Positions 25,876 through 35,338 of a DNA stretch of 64,000 nucleotides are shown piece after piece. The position numbers and the translations under genes were made by a program. The notes below the pieces were generated by a model. It had not been told where the DNA came from, searched no databases, and saw nothing but the letters and a program-made list of their open reading frames with translations. Every line of letters starts with the position of its first letter. The stretch's first letter is position 1. Source of the stretch: Stakelama portus (GTDB lineage Bacteria; Pseudomonadota; Alphaproteobacteria; Sphingomonadales; Sphingomonadaceae); assembly GCF_003171655.1 (NCBI RefSeq), contig NZ_QFZL01000001.1, positions 186,001-250,000 of the forward strand. The letters run 5' to 3'.

Positions 25876-27081
25876 ATGACGCGCGAAGCCGCTATCGTCG
25901 CAACGGCACGCACGCCGATCGGGCGGGCGCATCGCGGGGCGTTCAACAATACGACGCCCGATGTGCTTGCCGCGCATGTCATGAACGCGGTGATCGATCG
26001 GGCAGGGGTGTCGCCCGATCGGATCGACGACATTTTCTATGGCACGGGCAATCAATATGGCCCGCAATTCTACAATATCGGGCGGATGAGCGTGTTTACC
26101 GCCGGGCTGCCGCAATCGCTGCCGGCGTTCACGCTCGATCGCAAATGCGCGTCGGGGCTGACGACGGTCGCGCTCGCCGCACGGTCGATCATCGCCAATG
26201 ACGCCGATGTCATTCTGGCGGGCGGCGGGGAATCGATTTCGCTGACCAGCGTGCCGGGCATGGTCCAGCCCGGCTGGCGATCGCCGAGCGTGATCGCGGC
26301 GGAAAGCGATGCTTATATGGCGATGATCGAAACCGCCGAGATCGTTGCCGAACGCTATGGCGTCAGCCGCGAGGCGCAGGACCGCTTCGCCGTCGAAAGC
26401 CAGCAGCGCGCCGCCGCGGCGACTGCGCAGGGGCGGCTTGCCGAGGAAATCGTGCCGCTGACCGCCGAAAAGCTGATGCGCGCCAAGGACGACAGTGAAA
26501 CCGGGCGCGAGACCGTGACGCTGACCAGCGATGAAGGCATTCGCGCCGACACCAGTTACGAAGCGCTGTCCGGCCTCAAGCCGGTCTGGAAGGACGGCGC
26601 GAAAGTGAAGGAAGGGCGCAACGTCACTGCCGGCAATGCCAGCCAGTTGTCCGACGGCGCGTCGGCGCAACTGCTGATGGACCGCGCAACGGCGCAGGCA
26701 GAGGGCAAGACCATCCTGGGCGTGTTTCGCGGCTTTCAGGCGGCGGGATGCGCGCCCGATGAAATGGGCATCGGCCCGGTATTCGCAATTCCCAAATTGC
26801 TCGACCGCGCCGGGCTTTCGGTTGGCGATATCGGCCTGTGGGAAATCAACGAAGCCTTTGCCAGCCAGGCGCTTTATTGCCGCGACAAGCTGGGCATCGA
26901 TCCTGAAAAGCTCAATGTCGATGGCGGCGCGATCGCGATCGGTCACCCGTTCGGCATGACCGGCAGCCGGCTGGTCGGCCACGCCCTGATCGAAGGCCGC
27001 CGTCGCGGCGTCCGCTATGTCGTCGTGTCGATGTGCGTCGCGGGCGGCATGGGCGCGGCCGGCCTGTTTGAAATCGTCTGA
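25876..27081 (+). CDS. Acetyl-CoA C-acyltransferase (thiolase), PimB-like
   Basis: This thiolase cleaves a 3-oxoacyl-CoA with CoA to acetyl-CoA and a shortened acyl-CoA, or runs in reverse. The 401 residues carry the three catalytic motifs: nucleophile Cys91 in LDRKCASGL, the [12 protein letters not shown] block (about 353-364) and the C-terminal [13 protein letters not shown] with the second cysteine. GGAGAGAAA precedes ATG 25876. Two acyl-CoA dehydrogenase genes follow at once. Their order, thiolase - large ACAD - small ACAD, matches pimBCD of Rhodopseudomonas, where pimeloyl-CoA or other dicarboxylic or long acyl-CoAs are degraded. The substrate here is not proven. Confidence 0.92.
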   Translation: MTREAAIVATARTPIGRAHRGAFNNTTPDVLAAHVMNAVIDRAGVSPDRIDDIFYGTGNQYGPQFYNIGRMSVFTAGLPQSLPAFTLDRKCASGLTTVALAARSIIANDADVILAGGGESISLTSVPGMVQPGWRSPSVIAAESDAYMAMIETAEIVAERYGVSREAQDRFAVESQQRAAAATAQGRLAEEIVPLTAEKLMRAKDDSETGRETVTLTSDEGIRADTSYEALSGLKPVWKDGAKVKEGRNVTAGNASQLSDGASAQLLMDRATAQAEGKTILGVFRGFQAAGCAPDEMGIGPVFAIPKLLDRAGLSVGDIGLWEINEAFASQALYCRDKLGIDPEKLNVDGGAIAIGHPFGMTGSRLVGHALIEGRRRGVRYVVVSMCVAGGMGAAGLFEIV

Positions 27082-27097
27082 ACCCGGGAAAACGACC

Positions 27098-28294
27098 ATG
27101 GATCTCGAATTCACCGAAGAGGAAAAGGCATTTCGCGAGGAAGTGCGCGCATTCCTGAAGGAAAAACTGCCGGCGCGGCTGTCGGACAAGGTGCGCAACG
27201 GCCAGAACCTCAGGAAGGAAGACATGGAGGAATGGCACGCCATCCTCAATGCGCGCGGCTGGCTCGCCAATCACTGGCCGGTCGAATGGGGCGGCACCGG
27301 TTGGACGGTGATGCAGCGCGCGATTTTCGAAGAGGAAGTGTCGAAGGCACATGCCCCGCGCATCGTTCCTTTCGGCCTGTCGATGCTGGCGCCGGTGCTG
27401 ATCAAATATGGCAGCGAGGAACAGAAGAAACACTATCTGCCGCGCATCCTGGATGGGACCGACTGGTGGTGTCAGGGCTATTCGGAACCGGGCGCGGGGT
27501 CCGATCTTGCCAGCCTGAAGACCCAGGCGGTGCGCGACGGCGATGATTATATCGTCAACGGGCAAAAGACCTGGACGACGCTCGGCCAATATGCCGACTG
27601 GATCTTCTGCCTCGTCCGCACGTCGAACGAAGGCAAGAAGCAGGAGGGCATTTCCTTCCTGTTGATCGACATGAAGACGCCGGGGATCGAGGTTCGTCCG
27701 ATCAAGCTGCTCGACGGCGATCATGAAGTGAATGAAGTGTTCTTCACCGATGTTCGCGTGCCGGTCGCAAACTTGGTCGGCGAAGAGAATAAGGGCTGGA
27801 CCTACGCCAAATATCTGCTGACCTATGAACGGACCAATATCGCCGGGGTCGGCGCATCGATCGCTGCGTTCGAGCAGTTGCAGCAGGTTGCCAAGACGAC
27901 GATGCGCAACGGCGGGCCGCTGGCCGAAGACCCGTTGTTCGCGGCGCGCATGGCAAAGGTCGAGATCGATCTGGAGAATATGAAGACGACGAACCTGCGC
28001 GTGCTGGCGGCGGCGGGCGCGGGTCATGCGCCGACCGCCGAAAGTTCGATGCTGAAAATCCGCGGCACCGAAATCCGTCAGGCACTTACCGATCTGATGC
28101 GCCGCGCGGCGGGCAGCTATGCCCAGCCCTGGATCCATGCCGCGTTCGAGGAAGGGTTTAACGGCGAACCGGTCGGACCCGATTGGGCGGCGCCGGTGGC
28201 ATCGGACTATTTCAACATGCGCAAACTCTCGATCTTCGGCGGATCGAACGAAGTGCAGCGCGAAATCATCACCAAATCGATTCTGGAGCTCTGA
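27098..28294 (+). CDS. Acyl-CoA dehydrogenase, large (PimC-like) subunit
   Basis: This FAD enzyme of 398 residues would introduce the 2,3 double bond into an acyl-CoA. It shows the N-terminal helical domain (MDLEFTEEEKAFREEVRAF), the middle beta domain with WCQGYSEPGAGSDLASL (about 124-140) and GQKTWTT, and the C-terminal helical domain. In the position of the MCAD catalytic Glu (YEGT) it has FGGS (in KLSIFGGSNEVQ), so the base must come from another residue or from the partner. It is 16 bases after the thiolase and 3 bases before the second dehydrogenase gene. The pair probably forms a heterotetramer. Confidence 0.92.
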   Translation: MDLEFTEEEKAFREEVRAFLKEKLPARLSDKVRNGQNLRKEDMEEWHAILNARGWLANHWPVEWGGTGWTVMQRAIFEEEVSKAHAPRIVPFGLSMLAPVLIKYGSEEQKKHYLPRILDGTDWWCQGYSEPGAGSDLASLKTQAVRDGDDYIVNGQKTWTTLGQYADWIFCLVRTSNEGKKQEGISFLLIDMKTPGIEVRPIKLLDGDHEVNEVFFTDVRVPVANLVGEENKGWTYAKYLLTYERTNIAGVGASIAAFEQLQQVAKTTMRNGGPLAEDPLFAARMAKVEIDLENMKTTNLRVLAAAGAGHAPTAESSMLKIRGTEIRQALTDLMRRAAGSYAQPWIHAAFEEGFNGEPVGPDWAAPVASDYFNMRKLSIFGGSNEVQREIITKSILEL

Positions 28295-28297
28295 CCG

Positions 28298-29398
28298 ATG
28301 GATTTCTCGCTTGGTGAAGACCGGCAGATGCTGGTCGATTCGGTGGGGCGCTATCTGGCCGACACCTTTGACTTCAGCGCGCGCGAAAAAGCGATTGCCT
28401 CGTCCGAAGGCTGGTCGCGTGCAATGTGGAACGGGCTTGCCGAACTCGGCGTGATCGGCGCGTTTTTCCGCGAGGATGCGGGCGGCTATGGCGGATCGCC
28501 CTTCGATATCGGCGCGGTGTTCGGCGAAGTCGGGCGCGCGATCGCAGTCGGGCCGTTCCTCGAAACGCTGATGGCCGGCAGAGTGCTGGCGGCAACGGGG
28601 CGCAGCGAAGAACTGGCCGGCGTGATCAGCGGCGAAACCCGCATCACCTTTGCCGATACGCCGATGATGGGTGCGAACGGCAGCCCGGTTGCACCGATGC
28701 ACGCGGCATCGAATGGCGATGGCTGGAAATTGTCGGGCGGCAAGGGCGTGGTCGGCTATGTCGCCGGGGCGGAGCTGATCGTGGTGAGCGCGCAGACCGA
28801 CACGGGCACCTCGCTGTTTCTGGTGCGCGGCGACGCGGCCGGTGTGTCGATCCGCGATTATCCGCTGGTCGATGGCGGCGCGGCTGGCGAGCTGACGCTC
28901 GCCGATACGCCCGCCGAATTGCTGGGCAGCGACGGCGAGGGGCAGGCCCTGATCGACGATGCGACGGCGGCGGGGCTTACTGCGCTCAGCTGGGAAGCGG
29001 TCGCGATCATGGACGTGCTGCGCGCGCAGACGATCGAATATCTGCGCACGCGCAAGCAGTTCGGCATTCCGATCGGCAAGTTTCAGGCGCTGCAGCATCG
29101 CATGGCGACGGTCGCGCTCGAAATCGAGCAGGCGCGTTCGGCGGCGATCAATGCGGCGGCGGCGCTCGACAAGGCGCCGAATGTCCGCGACGCGGCGGCG
29201 TCAGCGGCCAAATATACTATCGGCACGGTCGGCAAACTGACCGCCGAAGAAGCGATTCAGCTGCATGGCGGGATCGGCATGACCTGGGAATTGCCGCTGT
29301 CGCATTATGCCAAGCGGCTGACGATGATCGGCCATCTGCTCGGCGACGAGGACGAGCATCTGTCGCGCTATATCGCGCTGCGCCAGGCGGCGGCCTGA
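28298..29398 (+). CDS. Acyl-CoA dehydrogenase, small (PimD-like) subunit
   Basis: This 366-residue member of the acyl-CoA dehydrogenase fold is divergent in its N-terminal half. It has LAELGVIGAFFREDAGGYGGSPFD (in pieces, about 47-70) and the C-terminal flavin segment RTRKQFGIPIGKFQALQHRMA (about 248-268). It ends with IQLHGGIGMTWELPLSHYAKR, where the active-site acidic residue of the single-subunit enzymes is not evident. It starts 3 bases after the large subunit, so both are made together. This two-subunit design is known for PimC/PimD and for the actinobacterial steroid FadE pairs. Confidence 0.9.
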   Translation: MDFSLGEDRQMLVDSVGRYLADTFDFSAREKAIASSEGWSRAMWNGLAELGVIGAFFREDAGGYGGSPFDIGAVFGEVGRAIAVGPFLETLMAGRVLAATGRSEELAGVISGETRITFADTPMMGANGSPVAPMHAASNGDGWKLSGGKGVVGYVAGAELIVVSAQTDTGTSLFLVRGDAAGVSIRDYPLVDGGAAGELTLADTPAELLGSDGEGQALIDDATAAGLTALSWEAVAIMDVLRAQTIEYLRTRKQFGIPIGKFQALQHRMATVALEIEQARSAAINAAAALDKAPNVRDAAASAAKYTIGTVGKLTAEEAIQLHGGIGMTWELPLSHYAKRLTMIGHLLGDEDEHLSRYIALRQAAA

Positions 29399-29420
29399 AC
29401 CAGTCCCGACCCGGCGGCGC

Positions 29421-30476
29421 TCAGGCGGTGCCGGGGGCCGGGCCGGTGGATTCGCGAATGATCAGGCTGGCCGCGACGATGCGCGGTTCGGTCGCGGGTT
29501 TCTTGCGCCGTTGCTGTTCGATGATCAGTTCGACGGCGGCTTCGGCAACCTCTGCGATCGGCTGGTGCACCGCAGTCAGCGGCGGATGCGCGAAGCGGAC
29601 GATCGGCGTGTCGTCGAAACTGACCAGCGACAGGTCGCGCGGGATGGTGAGACCGCGGTTGCGGGCGTATTCCATCACCGCCTGCAACTGATCGGCGCTG
29701 CCGATAATGGCAGTCGCGCCGACATCCGCAGACAATAGGCGTTCGGCGGCGGCGCGGCCCGATTCATAGCCGAAATCGCCTTCGGTCAGCAGGCCGTCGA
29801 TGTCGAGCCCGGCATCGGCCATCGCGGCCTTCCACCCTTCGACGCGCCACGCGCTGAGTTCATATTCGGGATCGCCGCCGATAAAGCCGATGCGGCGATG
29901 GCCGAGCGCGACGAGATGCTCGGTCGCCAGTCGCGCGGCGTGATCGTCGTCCATCGTCAGCCGGAAACCAGGGCCTTCGCACAGCGACCCGATCCGCGCG
30001 ACGCTGATCTTATGTTCGTCGAGCAGTTCGAGGATCGCCGGGTTCTGCGAATGCGGCGGCGTCAGGATCACGCCATCGGGTTGCAGCGCGGCGATGGCCG
30101 CGCGCAATTCGCGCTCGATATGGTCGCTATGCGTGTCGATCAGTTCGACGATCAGGCGATAGCCATGTTCGGCGCATTTGAGCATGCCGCCCAGCAGCAT
30201 CTGGTCGACCCAGTCGGTGCCTTCGCGTTTGCGCCAGTCGGCGATCGTCCGCTCGCGATCGTTCAGTGCCATGATCAGATAGGATCGCGATCCGCTCATC
30301 CGCTGCGCGGCGATGGAGGGGACATAGCCGAGCTTGTCGATCGAAGCCTGAACCCGCTCGAGCATCTCGGGCCGGACATTGGGCTCCTTGTTGATCACGC
30401 GGCTCACCGTCTGCAGGGAGACCCCTGCATCGGCGGCGACATGTTTGATGGTTACGGATTGCCGTCTTCGCGCCAT
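29421..30476 (-). CDS. LacI-family transcriptional regulator of the carbohydrate locus
   Basis: This 351-residue repressor has an N-terminal LacI HTH (VTIKHVAADAGVSLQTVSRVIN, 21 positions starting near residue 7) with hinge helix MSGSRS, followed by a periplasmic-binding-like sugar domain (about 65-340; GFIGGDPEYELSAWRVEGWK is typical). It is the last gene of the leftward TonB-receptor operon, 10 bases after halogenase 1, so it would feed back on its own expression. Two copies of TGAGAACGTTCAC, a LacI-type core, lie in the promoters of the receptor/GH3 pair and the beta-helix gene. The effector is likely a sugar released from the substrate glycan. Confidence 0.92.
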   Translation of the reverse strand: MARRRQSVTIKHVAADAGVSLQTVSRVINKEPNVRPEMLERVQASIDKLGYVPSIAAQRMSGSRSYLIMALNDRERTIADWRKREGTDWVDQMLLGGMLKCAEHGYRLIVELIDTHSDHIERELRAAIAALQPDGVILTPPHSQNPAILELLDEHKISVARIGSLCEGPGFRLTMDDDHAARLATEHLVALGHRRIGFIGGDPEYELSAWRVEGWKAAMADAGLDIDGLLTEGDFGYESGRAAAERLLSADVGATAIIGSADQLQAVMEYARNRGLTIPRDLSLVSFDDTPIVRFAHPPLTAVHQPIAEVAEAAVELIIEQQRRKKPATEPRIVAASLIIRESTGPAPGTA

Positions 30477-30486
30477 GGTCTTGCGT

Positions 30487-31983
30487 TCAGACCGCTTCGG
30501 GCTGTCGTGCGCCGCAATAGCGGGCGACATAGGCGGCATGGTCGGGCAGGCCCGATACGGTGCGCGTGACCAGGTCACGCAGGTTGGAAAGCAGCGAAGC
30601 GAGCTCCTCGTCGTTCAGTTTTTCGGCAATCGGGTGGTGGCTTTGCGGGACGATACCCTGACCCAGCATCACCTGGACCCAGCTGTTTTCGGCGAACAAT
30701 TCCTCGTTGCGGCGGAAGACGCGACCGGTTTCGCGGAACAGTTCGATCTTTTGAGTCAGCGTGTCGGGAATTTCCATGTCGCGGCACTGGCGCCAGAAGG
30801 CGCTGTCGTCGCGTTCGGTCACTTTATAGTGGAGGATCAGGAAGTCGCGGATCTGCACCATGTCGACATGCTGCTGGTCGTTGAATTCGGCAATATCGCG
30901 CGGGCTGATGCGATCGAGCGGCATCATCCGGATAAGGCGCAGCACGGCACGCTGGATCAAGTGGATGCTGGTCGATTCGAGCGGCTCCATGAACCCGCCC
31001 GACAGGCCGATCGCAACGCAGTTGCGATGCCATTGCCGCCGCCGCGCGCCGGTGGTGAAGCGCAGCTTGTTGGGCTCGGTCAGCGGCTTGCCCTCGATAT
31101 TGCCGAGCAGCCGTTCGAGCGCAGCGTCCTGCGACAGATAGCGGCTGCAATAGACCAGGCCATTGCCGGTGCGGTGCTGCAGCGGGATGCGCCATTGCCA
31201 GCCGGCATCATGCGCCATCGCGCGGGTATAGGGGATGGGCGGGCGGACATTTTCGGTCTGGACCGCGATCGCCGCGTCGCAGGGCAGCCAGTGAGTCCAG
31301 TCGTCGAAACCGGCGTGGAGTGCCCCTTCGATCAGCAGCGCGCGAAAGCCGGTGCAATCGAGGAACAGATCGCCTTCGATCCGTTGCCCGGAATCGAGCG
31401 TAAGCGCGGCGATATCGCCGCTCTCGCCATCGAGTTCGACCTGAGCGATCCGGCCTTCGATGCGTGTGGTGCCGTCGCCTTCGGCCATGTTGCGCAGGAA
31501 CCGGGCATAGGCGGTGGCGTCGAGCTGATAGGCATAGTTGAGCCCATTGTCGGGCAGATGCGCGAACTTGCCCGCCATCGCCGCGCCCAGCTCCAGACAG
31601 TAATCGGCATAGGGCTGGTCATGCCCGCGTTCGCGGCCATAGCGCCAGAAATGCTGGAATCCGGCGGACCAGTGATCCTTGCCGGTGATGCCGAAGCTGT
31701 GGAAATAGCTGTCGGTGCCGTTGCGCCACCCTTCGAAATTGATGCCGAGTTTGAAGGTCGCGTTGGTCGCGCGCATGAAATCGGCTTCGTTGATGCCGAG
31801 CAACCGGTTGTAGGCGACCAGCGGCGGAATGGTCGATTCACCCACGCCCACCGTGCCGATCGCATCGGATTCGACCAGCGTCACATCGACTGCCGATCCC
31901 AGCACGCGCGCGATCGCCGCCGCCGCCATCCAGCCGGCGGTGCCGCCGCCCGCGATCACCACGCGGCGCAATCTTCCTTCCAT
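30487..31983 (-). CDS. Flavin-dependent tryptophan-halogenase family protein (halogenase 1)
   Basis: The 498-residue protein belongs to PF04820. It has the FAD motif GGGTAGW (12-18), the catalytic lysine position K78 in NATFKLGI, the halogenase motif W262-Q-W264-R-I266-P267, and GGFMEPLESTS with the conserved Glu333 and Glu336. All hallmarks of PrnA/RebH-type halogenases are intact, so flavin-dependent halogenation is possible, but the substrate is unknown and free tryptophan is only a default. It is the penultimate gene of the operon, 5 bases after the cupin gene. Start ATG 31981-31983 opens directly before the FAD motif. Confidence 0.92.
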   Translation of the reverse strand: MEGRLRRVVIAGGGTAGWMAAAAIARVLGSAVDVTLVESDAIGTVGVGESTIPPLVAYNRLLGINEADFMRATNATFKLGINFEGWRNGTDSYFHSFGITGKDHWSAGFQHFWRYGRERGHDQPYADYCLELGAAMAGKFAHLPDNGLNYAYQLDATAYARFLRNMAEGDGTTRIEGRIAQVELDGESGDIAALTLDSGQRIEGDLFLDCTGFRALLIEGALHAGFDDWTHWLPCDAAIAVQTENVRPPIPYTRAMAHDAGWQWRIPLQHRTGNGLVYCSRYLSQDAALERLLGNIEGKPLTEPNKLRFTTGARRRQWHRNCVAIGLSGGFMEPLESTSIHLIQRAVLRLIRMMPLDRISPRDIAEFNDQQHVDMVQIRDFLILHYKVTERDDSAFWRQCRDMEIPDTLTQKIELFRETGRVFRRNEELFAENSWVQVMLGQGIVPQSHHPIAEKLNDEELASLLSNLRDLVTRTVSGLPDHAAYVARYCGARQPEAV

Positions 31984-31988
31984 CGCGC

Positions 31989-33023
31989 TCACCGGCTGAG
32001 CTGCCGCAGGATGAAGCCGCGCATGCGCGCCGCCTTTTCGGGAGTCAGCGGCGAAAGAACGCTGCGGCCGGGCTCGGGAATATGCGCCACGACATCGGCC
32101 TGATCGCCGAACACATAATAATCGAACAGATCGCGCCAATGCGCTTTCTCGTCCGCCGGCAAATCGCGGATCGACAGCATCGCGTGGTTGAGCGCGTCCT
32201 GCGGCTGGCCCAGCCAGCGCGGGGTTTCGCGCCACCAGTAATTGACCAGGATGTTGAAGCGATCGAGCCCTTCGACATGGTGCCACCACATGCTGGGGAT
32301 GTGCAGCGCGTCGCCCGGCTCCAGATCGGCGATCTGCGCATGTTCGAGCGCGTCGCGAAAGCGCGGAAAACGATCGAAATCGGGTGCGTGGAAATCGACC
32401 ATGCTCACTGCGCGGCCGGCAGGGGTATTGTCCACCGGGCCGAGATAGAGGTTGCGGAACTGATCGGGCGGGAACAGCGTGAAACGGCGCCGTCCGGCGG
32501 CGACACAGGCGAGATTGTCGGGAAAGTCGTTATGCGCCGCAATCCGCGTATGCGTGCCGATCCAGATGCTGGCGAGCAGGTCGCGTTCCCCCAGATCGAC
32601 ATGGTTCGCCGCGTCCAGGCCATCGAAATACTGATGCACGTCGGTCGACGCGATATAGATGGCGCGCGCGTCGCCCAGTTCCTCGCCCTTGTCGAACTGC
32701 GCGAAGATGCCGGGCAGCTTGCCCTTGAACGTGTTGAAATTCATCGCCGTGGCGTCGGCGTTATAGAACAGCCGCCCGTCATCCTGTGGCTGTCCGACCG
32801 ACACCGTGAAGTCCATGTCGCGGCTGAGGCCGAGCAGATAGTCGCGCGCGGCACGCGGCGACTGGCGCGCAGCCTCGACCAGCGGCCAGTGCGCCACCAG
32901 CCCGCGAATGACGAACGGCGTCGTTGCGTCGCGCAGCAGCATATCGAGCGCAGCCGCATCGGCGGCTTCGACTTCGCGAATGCTCGCCGCCGCCTGAAAC
33001 GGTCCGGGATCGCGTTCAGCCAT
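31989..33023 (-). CDS. Cupin_8/JmjC-like protein, possible Fe(II)/2-oxoglutarate oxygenase
   Basis: The 344-residue protein has a JmjC-like fold. The facial triad appears as H164-x-D166 in AAHNDFPDN and His248 or His249 in MWWHHVEG, with the downstream Lys/Arg-rich strand GRRRFTLFPPDQ for 2-oxoglutarate. This matches the cupin_8 (PF13621) group, whose characterised members hydroxylate proteins or amino acids. Neighbours are SapC (start overlaps the sapC stop by 8 bases) and halogenase 1. The same trio recurs beside TonB receptors in sugar loci of related bacteria, where its purpose is not established. Hydroxylase activity is inferred from the triad alone. Confidence 0.85.
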   Translation of the reverse strand: MAERDPGPFQAAASIREVEAADAAALDMLLRDATTPFVIRGLVAHWPLVEAARQSPRAARDYLLGLSRDMDFTVSVGQPQDDGRLFYNADATAMNFNTFKGKLPGIFAQFDKGEELGDARAIYIASTDVHQYFDGLDAANHVDLGERDLLASIWIGTHTRIAAHNDFPDNLACVAAGRRRFTLFPPDQFRNLYLGPVDNTPAGRAVSMVDFHAPDFDRFPRFRDALEHAQIADLEPGDALHIPSMWWHHVEGLDRFNILVNYWWRETPRWLGQPQDALNHAMLSIRDLPADEKAHWRDLFDYYVFGDQADVVAHIPEPGRSVLSPLTPEKAARMRGFILRQLSR

Positions 33024-33729
33024 GGCGCATCCGGCGGTTCTTGCGCGCGACCAGCGCGTCGAGATTGCCGAGCGAGGCCACTGCCATGAACAGCGGCATC
33101 AGATGCCCGGCGGCATGGAGATCGGCGAGCGCAGCGGCATCGAGATCGCGCAGCTTCGCCTCATCGACGATGTGGAACCCGACCAGCCGATTGGTCGAAC
33201 CATCCTCCAGCGTCACTTCGAGTGTCAGCGGCTCAAGCAGATCATAACGCTGGATCGCCGCGAAGAAATCGGGAGAGGCGACATAGCCGGCGTCGAGCTC
33301 GCCCAGCTTTTCGGTAATGTGGTCGAGGAAGGGAGTGGGGCGCCCCACTTCATCGAACACGCGGACGCCATCGGCGGCGATGCGCGGGCTCGCCATGTCG
33401 ATATGGACCTGTCGCTCCTCGGAATCAGGTGCGGCGCGCCCGATCAGGAATGGCTGAATGTCCATCGCCAGCGGGCGATAGCGCGCGTCCCAGCCCCCGT
33501 TTTCCAGGAACAGGTTTTCGCCGGTTTCGAAACCGAACATGGCGAGCGCAGTAAAGGCGTCACGCTCGACATTCAGCCGGAACAGGATCGGATATTCGTT
33601 CTGAACCCGCCGAAACTCGTTGGGCACGGTGATGCAGCACATCACCGCATCGCCCAGATCGGCGCTGCGATCGGTGGAGATGCGCAGATCGGCATGCGCT
33701 TGCGCAGTGAGGACGGTGTGGCTGGTCAT
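33016..33729 (-). CDS. SapC-family protein
   Basis: The 237-residue product matches the SapC family (PF07277): [24 protein letters not shown] in pieces (about 29-52), [21 protein letters not shown] (about 66-86), then IQPFLIG, followed by a C-terminal helical part. The name derives from Campylobacter S-layer work, but a biochemical function is not known for the proteobacterial soluble form. No signal peptide is apparent, so it is probably cytoplasmic. The start overlaps the halogenase 2 stop by 4 bases and the stop overlaps the cupin gene by 8, so the three proteins are made in a fixed ratio. Confidence 0.88.
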   Translation of the reverse strand: MTSHTVLTAQAHADLRISTDRSADLGDAVMCCITVPNEFRRVQNEYPILFRLNVERDAFTALAMFGFETGENLFLENGGWDARYRPLAMDIQPFLIGRAAPDSEERQVHIDMASPRIAADGVRVFDEVGRPTPFLDHITEKLGELDAGYVASPDFFAAIQRYDLLEPLTLEVTLEDGSTNRLVGFHIVDEAKLRDLDAAALADLHAAGHLMPLFMAVASLGNLDALVARKNRRMRHG

Positions 33730-35297
33730 GACTGGATGGCGTGCTCTTGAGAGGGAATAAGGCCTGCCGCCCGGACCGCGTCAAGATAGGCGCGGTTGTC
33801 GGGCAGCGCTGCGGCAAGCGCACGGGCGCGCTGATGCGTCTGTTCGAACGCGCGATTCAGCGGTTCGCGCGGGCCGGTACGGATGGCACCGTCGGGCGGC
33901 GGAGGAAAGCCCATGCCGTAGAGGACATATTGATAGCTGGCGGCCGGGAAAATCTCGTCGACGCGATCGAGATCGGTGGTCGAAGGCGGATGATAGCGCC
34001 AGATTTCAAGCAGTTCGCCAAGGCGCGGCGGGATCGTCGCGGAGTCGCGATGCGCGCGCCAATAGGGCTCGTCGCGTTCGCTCAGCACATAATGAAGCTT
34101 GAGGAATTCGACGATCCGGTCCCAGCGGGTGCGGAACAGCGCGTTGAACCGACGGGCGTGCAGATCCATCGCCGAACGCGTCGCAGGAAAATTATCGAGC
34201 AGCGCATCGAGCGACAATTCGATCATCACGATCGCCGACGCTTCGAGCGGTTCGACAAATCCCGCCGACAGACCGATGGCGAGGCAGTTGCGCTCCCAGA
34301 AACGTTCGCGATGGCCCGATCGGAAGGAAAGGCGGCGCGGGGCGAGCGCATCGATATCGGCGCCGGGCACCACGCGCGCGATATAATCGCGGAGCGTTGC
34401 CTCCGCCGCGTCGTCGTTCAAATAACGCGAGGCATAGACACAGCCGATGCCGCGCCGCGTCGGCAGGCCGATGTCCCAGATCCAGCCCGCGGCATGCGCA
34501 GTACCGGTGGTCTGCGACGCGATCGGGCTGTCGGGTGCCACCGGTACCTGCACGGCCAGCGCGCGATCGTTGAACAATGTGTCGCTGCGATCGATCACCG
34601 GCACGTCATAATGGCCGCCGAGCAGCAATGCGGCATGGCCGGTGCAATCGAGGAAGAGATCGCCGGTTATCCGGCCGGAGCCGCGCGTGGTCACGGCGGC
34701 GATGTCGCCATCCGCTGTGGCTTCGACGGCGTCGACATGGTCGCGGATGTGCCGCACGCCCAGCCGTTCGGCGCCGTGCCGGGCGAGCAGCATGGCGAGC
34801 TTTCCGGCGTCGAGATGATAGGCATAGTTCAGCGCGCCGCCATATTCGGCCATGTTGCGCTGGCGCGGCGCGAGCATGCGGTCGCATATTGCCGGCTGCG
34901 CACACAAGGTGGCGGCAAAATCGCTTGCCGGACCGGTGTCGCGCCACGCCGCGACGATATCGCGCGGATCGCCTTCGACCGGCGGCGTGAAGGGATGGTA
35001 ATAGCGATCGTCCGGCGCGCCGGTGCGCCAGCCGTCGAAGCGCGAACCCTGTTTGAAACTCGCGTCGCATGCGATCAGAAATTCGGTTTCGGAAATGCCG
35101 ATGCGCTGCAGCGTGTGGCGCATTGTCGGCCAGGTGCCTTCGCCGACGCCGATAGTGGGAATGTCAGGCGATTCGATCAGCGTGACCTGAAGCGGGGAGG
35201 GCGCATCGCGATCGGCGCGGGCCGCGATCAGGCACGCCGCCAGCCATCCGGCGGTTCCCCCGCCGACGATGACAATCTGTGCGATCGGCCTGTCCAC
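33726..35297 (-). CDS. Flavin-dependent tryptophan-halogenase family protein (halogenase 2)
   Basis: The 523-residue PF04820 protein has GGGTAGW (12-18), the catalytic lysine position K82 in DASFKQGS and [11 protein letters not shown] with the conserved glutamates. The halogenase signature is changed: residues 272-277 read W-I-W-D-I-G, with Gly in place of the usual Pro. It is only distantly like halogenase 1, so the two are not a recent duplication. It is the first gene after the receptor, beyond a strong hairpin. A non-halogenating flavoprotein is as possible as a halogenase. Confidence 0.9.
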   Translation of the reverse strand: MDRPIAQIVIVGGGTAGWLAACLIAARADRDAPSPLQVTLIESPDIPTIGVGEGTWPTMRHTLQRIGISETEFLIACDASFKQGSRFDGWRTGAPDDRYYHPFTPPVEGDPRDIVAAWRDTGPASDFAATLCAQPAICDRMLAPRQRNMAEYGGALNYAYHLDAGKLAMLLARHGAERLGVRHIRDHVDAVEATADGDIAAVTTRGSGRITGDLFLDCTGHAALLLGGHYDVPVIDRSDTLFNDRALAVQVPVAPDSPIASQTTGTAHAAGWIWDIGLPTRRGIGCVYASRYLNDDAAEATLRDYIARVVPGADIDALAPRRLSFRSGHRERFWERNCLAIGLSAGFVEPLEASAIVMIELSLDALLDNFPATRSAMDLHARRFNALFRTRWDRIVEFLKLHYVLSERDEPYWRAHRDSATIPPRLGELLEIWRYHPPSTTDLDRVDEIFPAASYQYVLYGMGFPPPPDGAIRTGPREPLNRAFEQTHQRARALAAALPDNRAYLDAVRAAGLIPSQEHAIQS

Positions 35298-35338
35298 CGC
35301 ATGCCTCGGAAAAAGGAGTATCCTCGCCCGGAAATAGG

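Noticed and set aside
30487-35297. The two halogenases as a recent tandem duplication or pseudogenes
   Set aside because: Both are full length with intact FAD and catalytic positions, and they differ widely in sequence.
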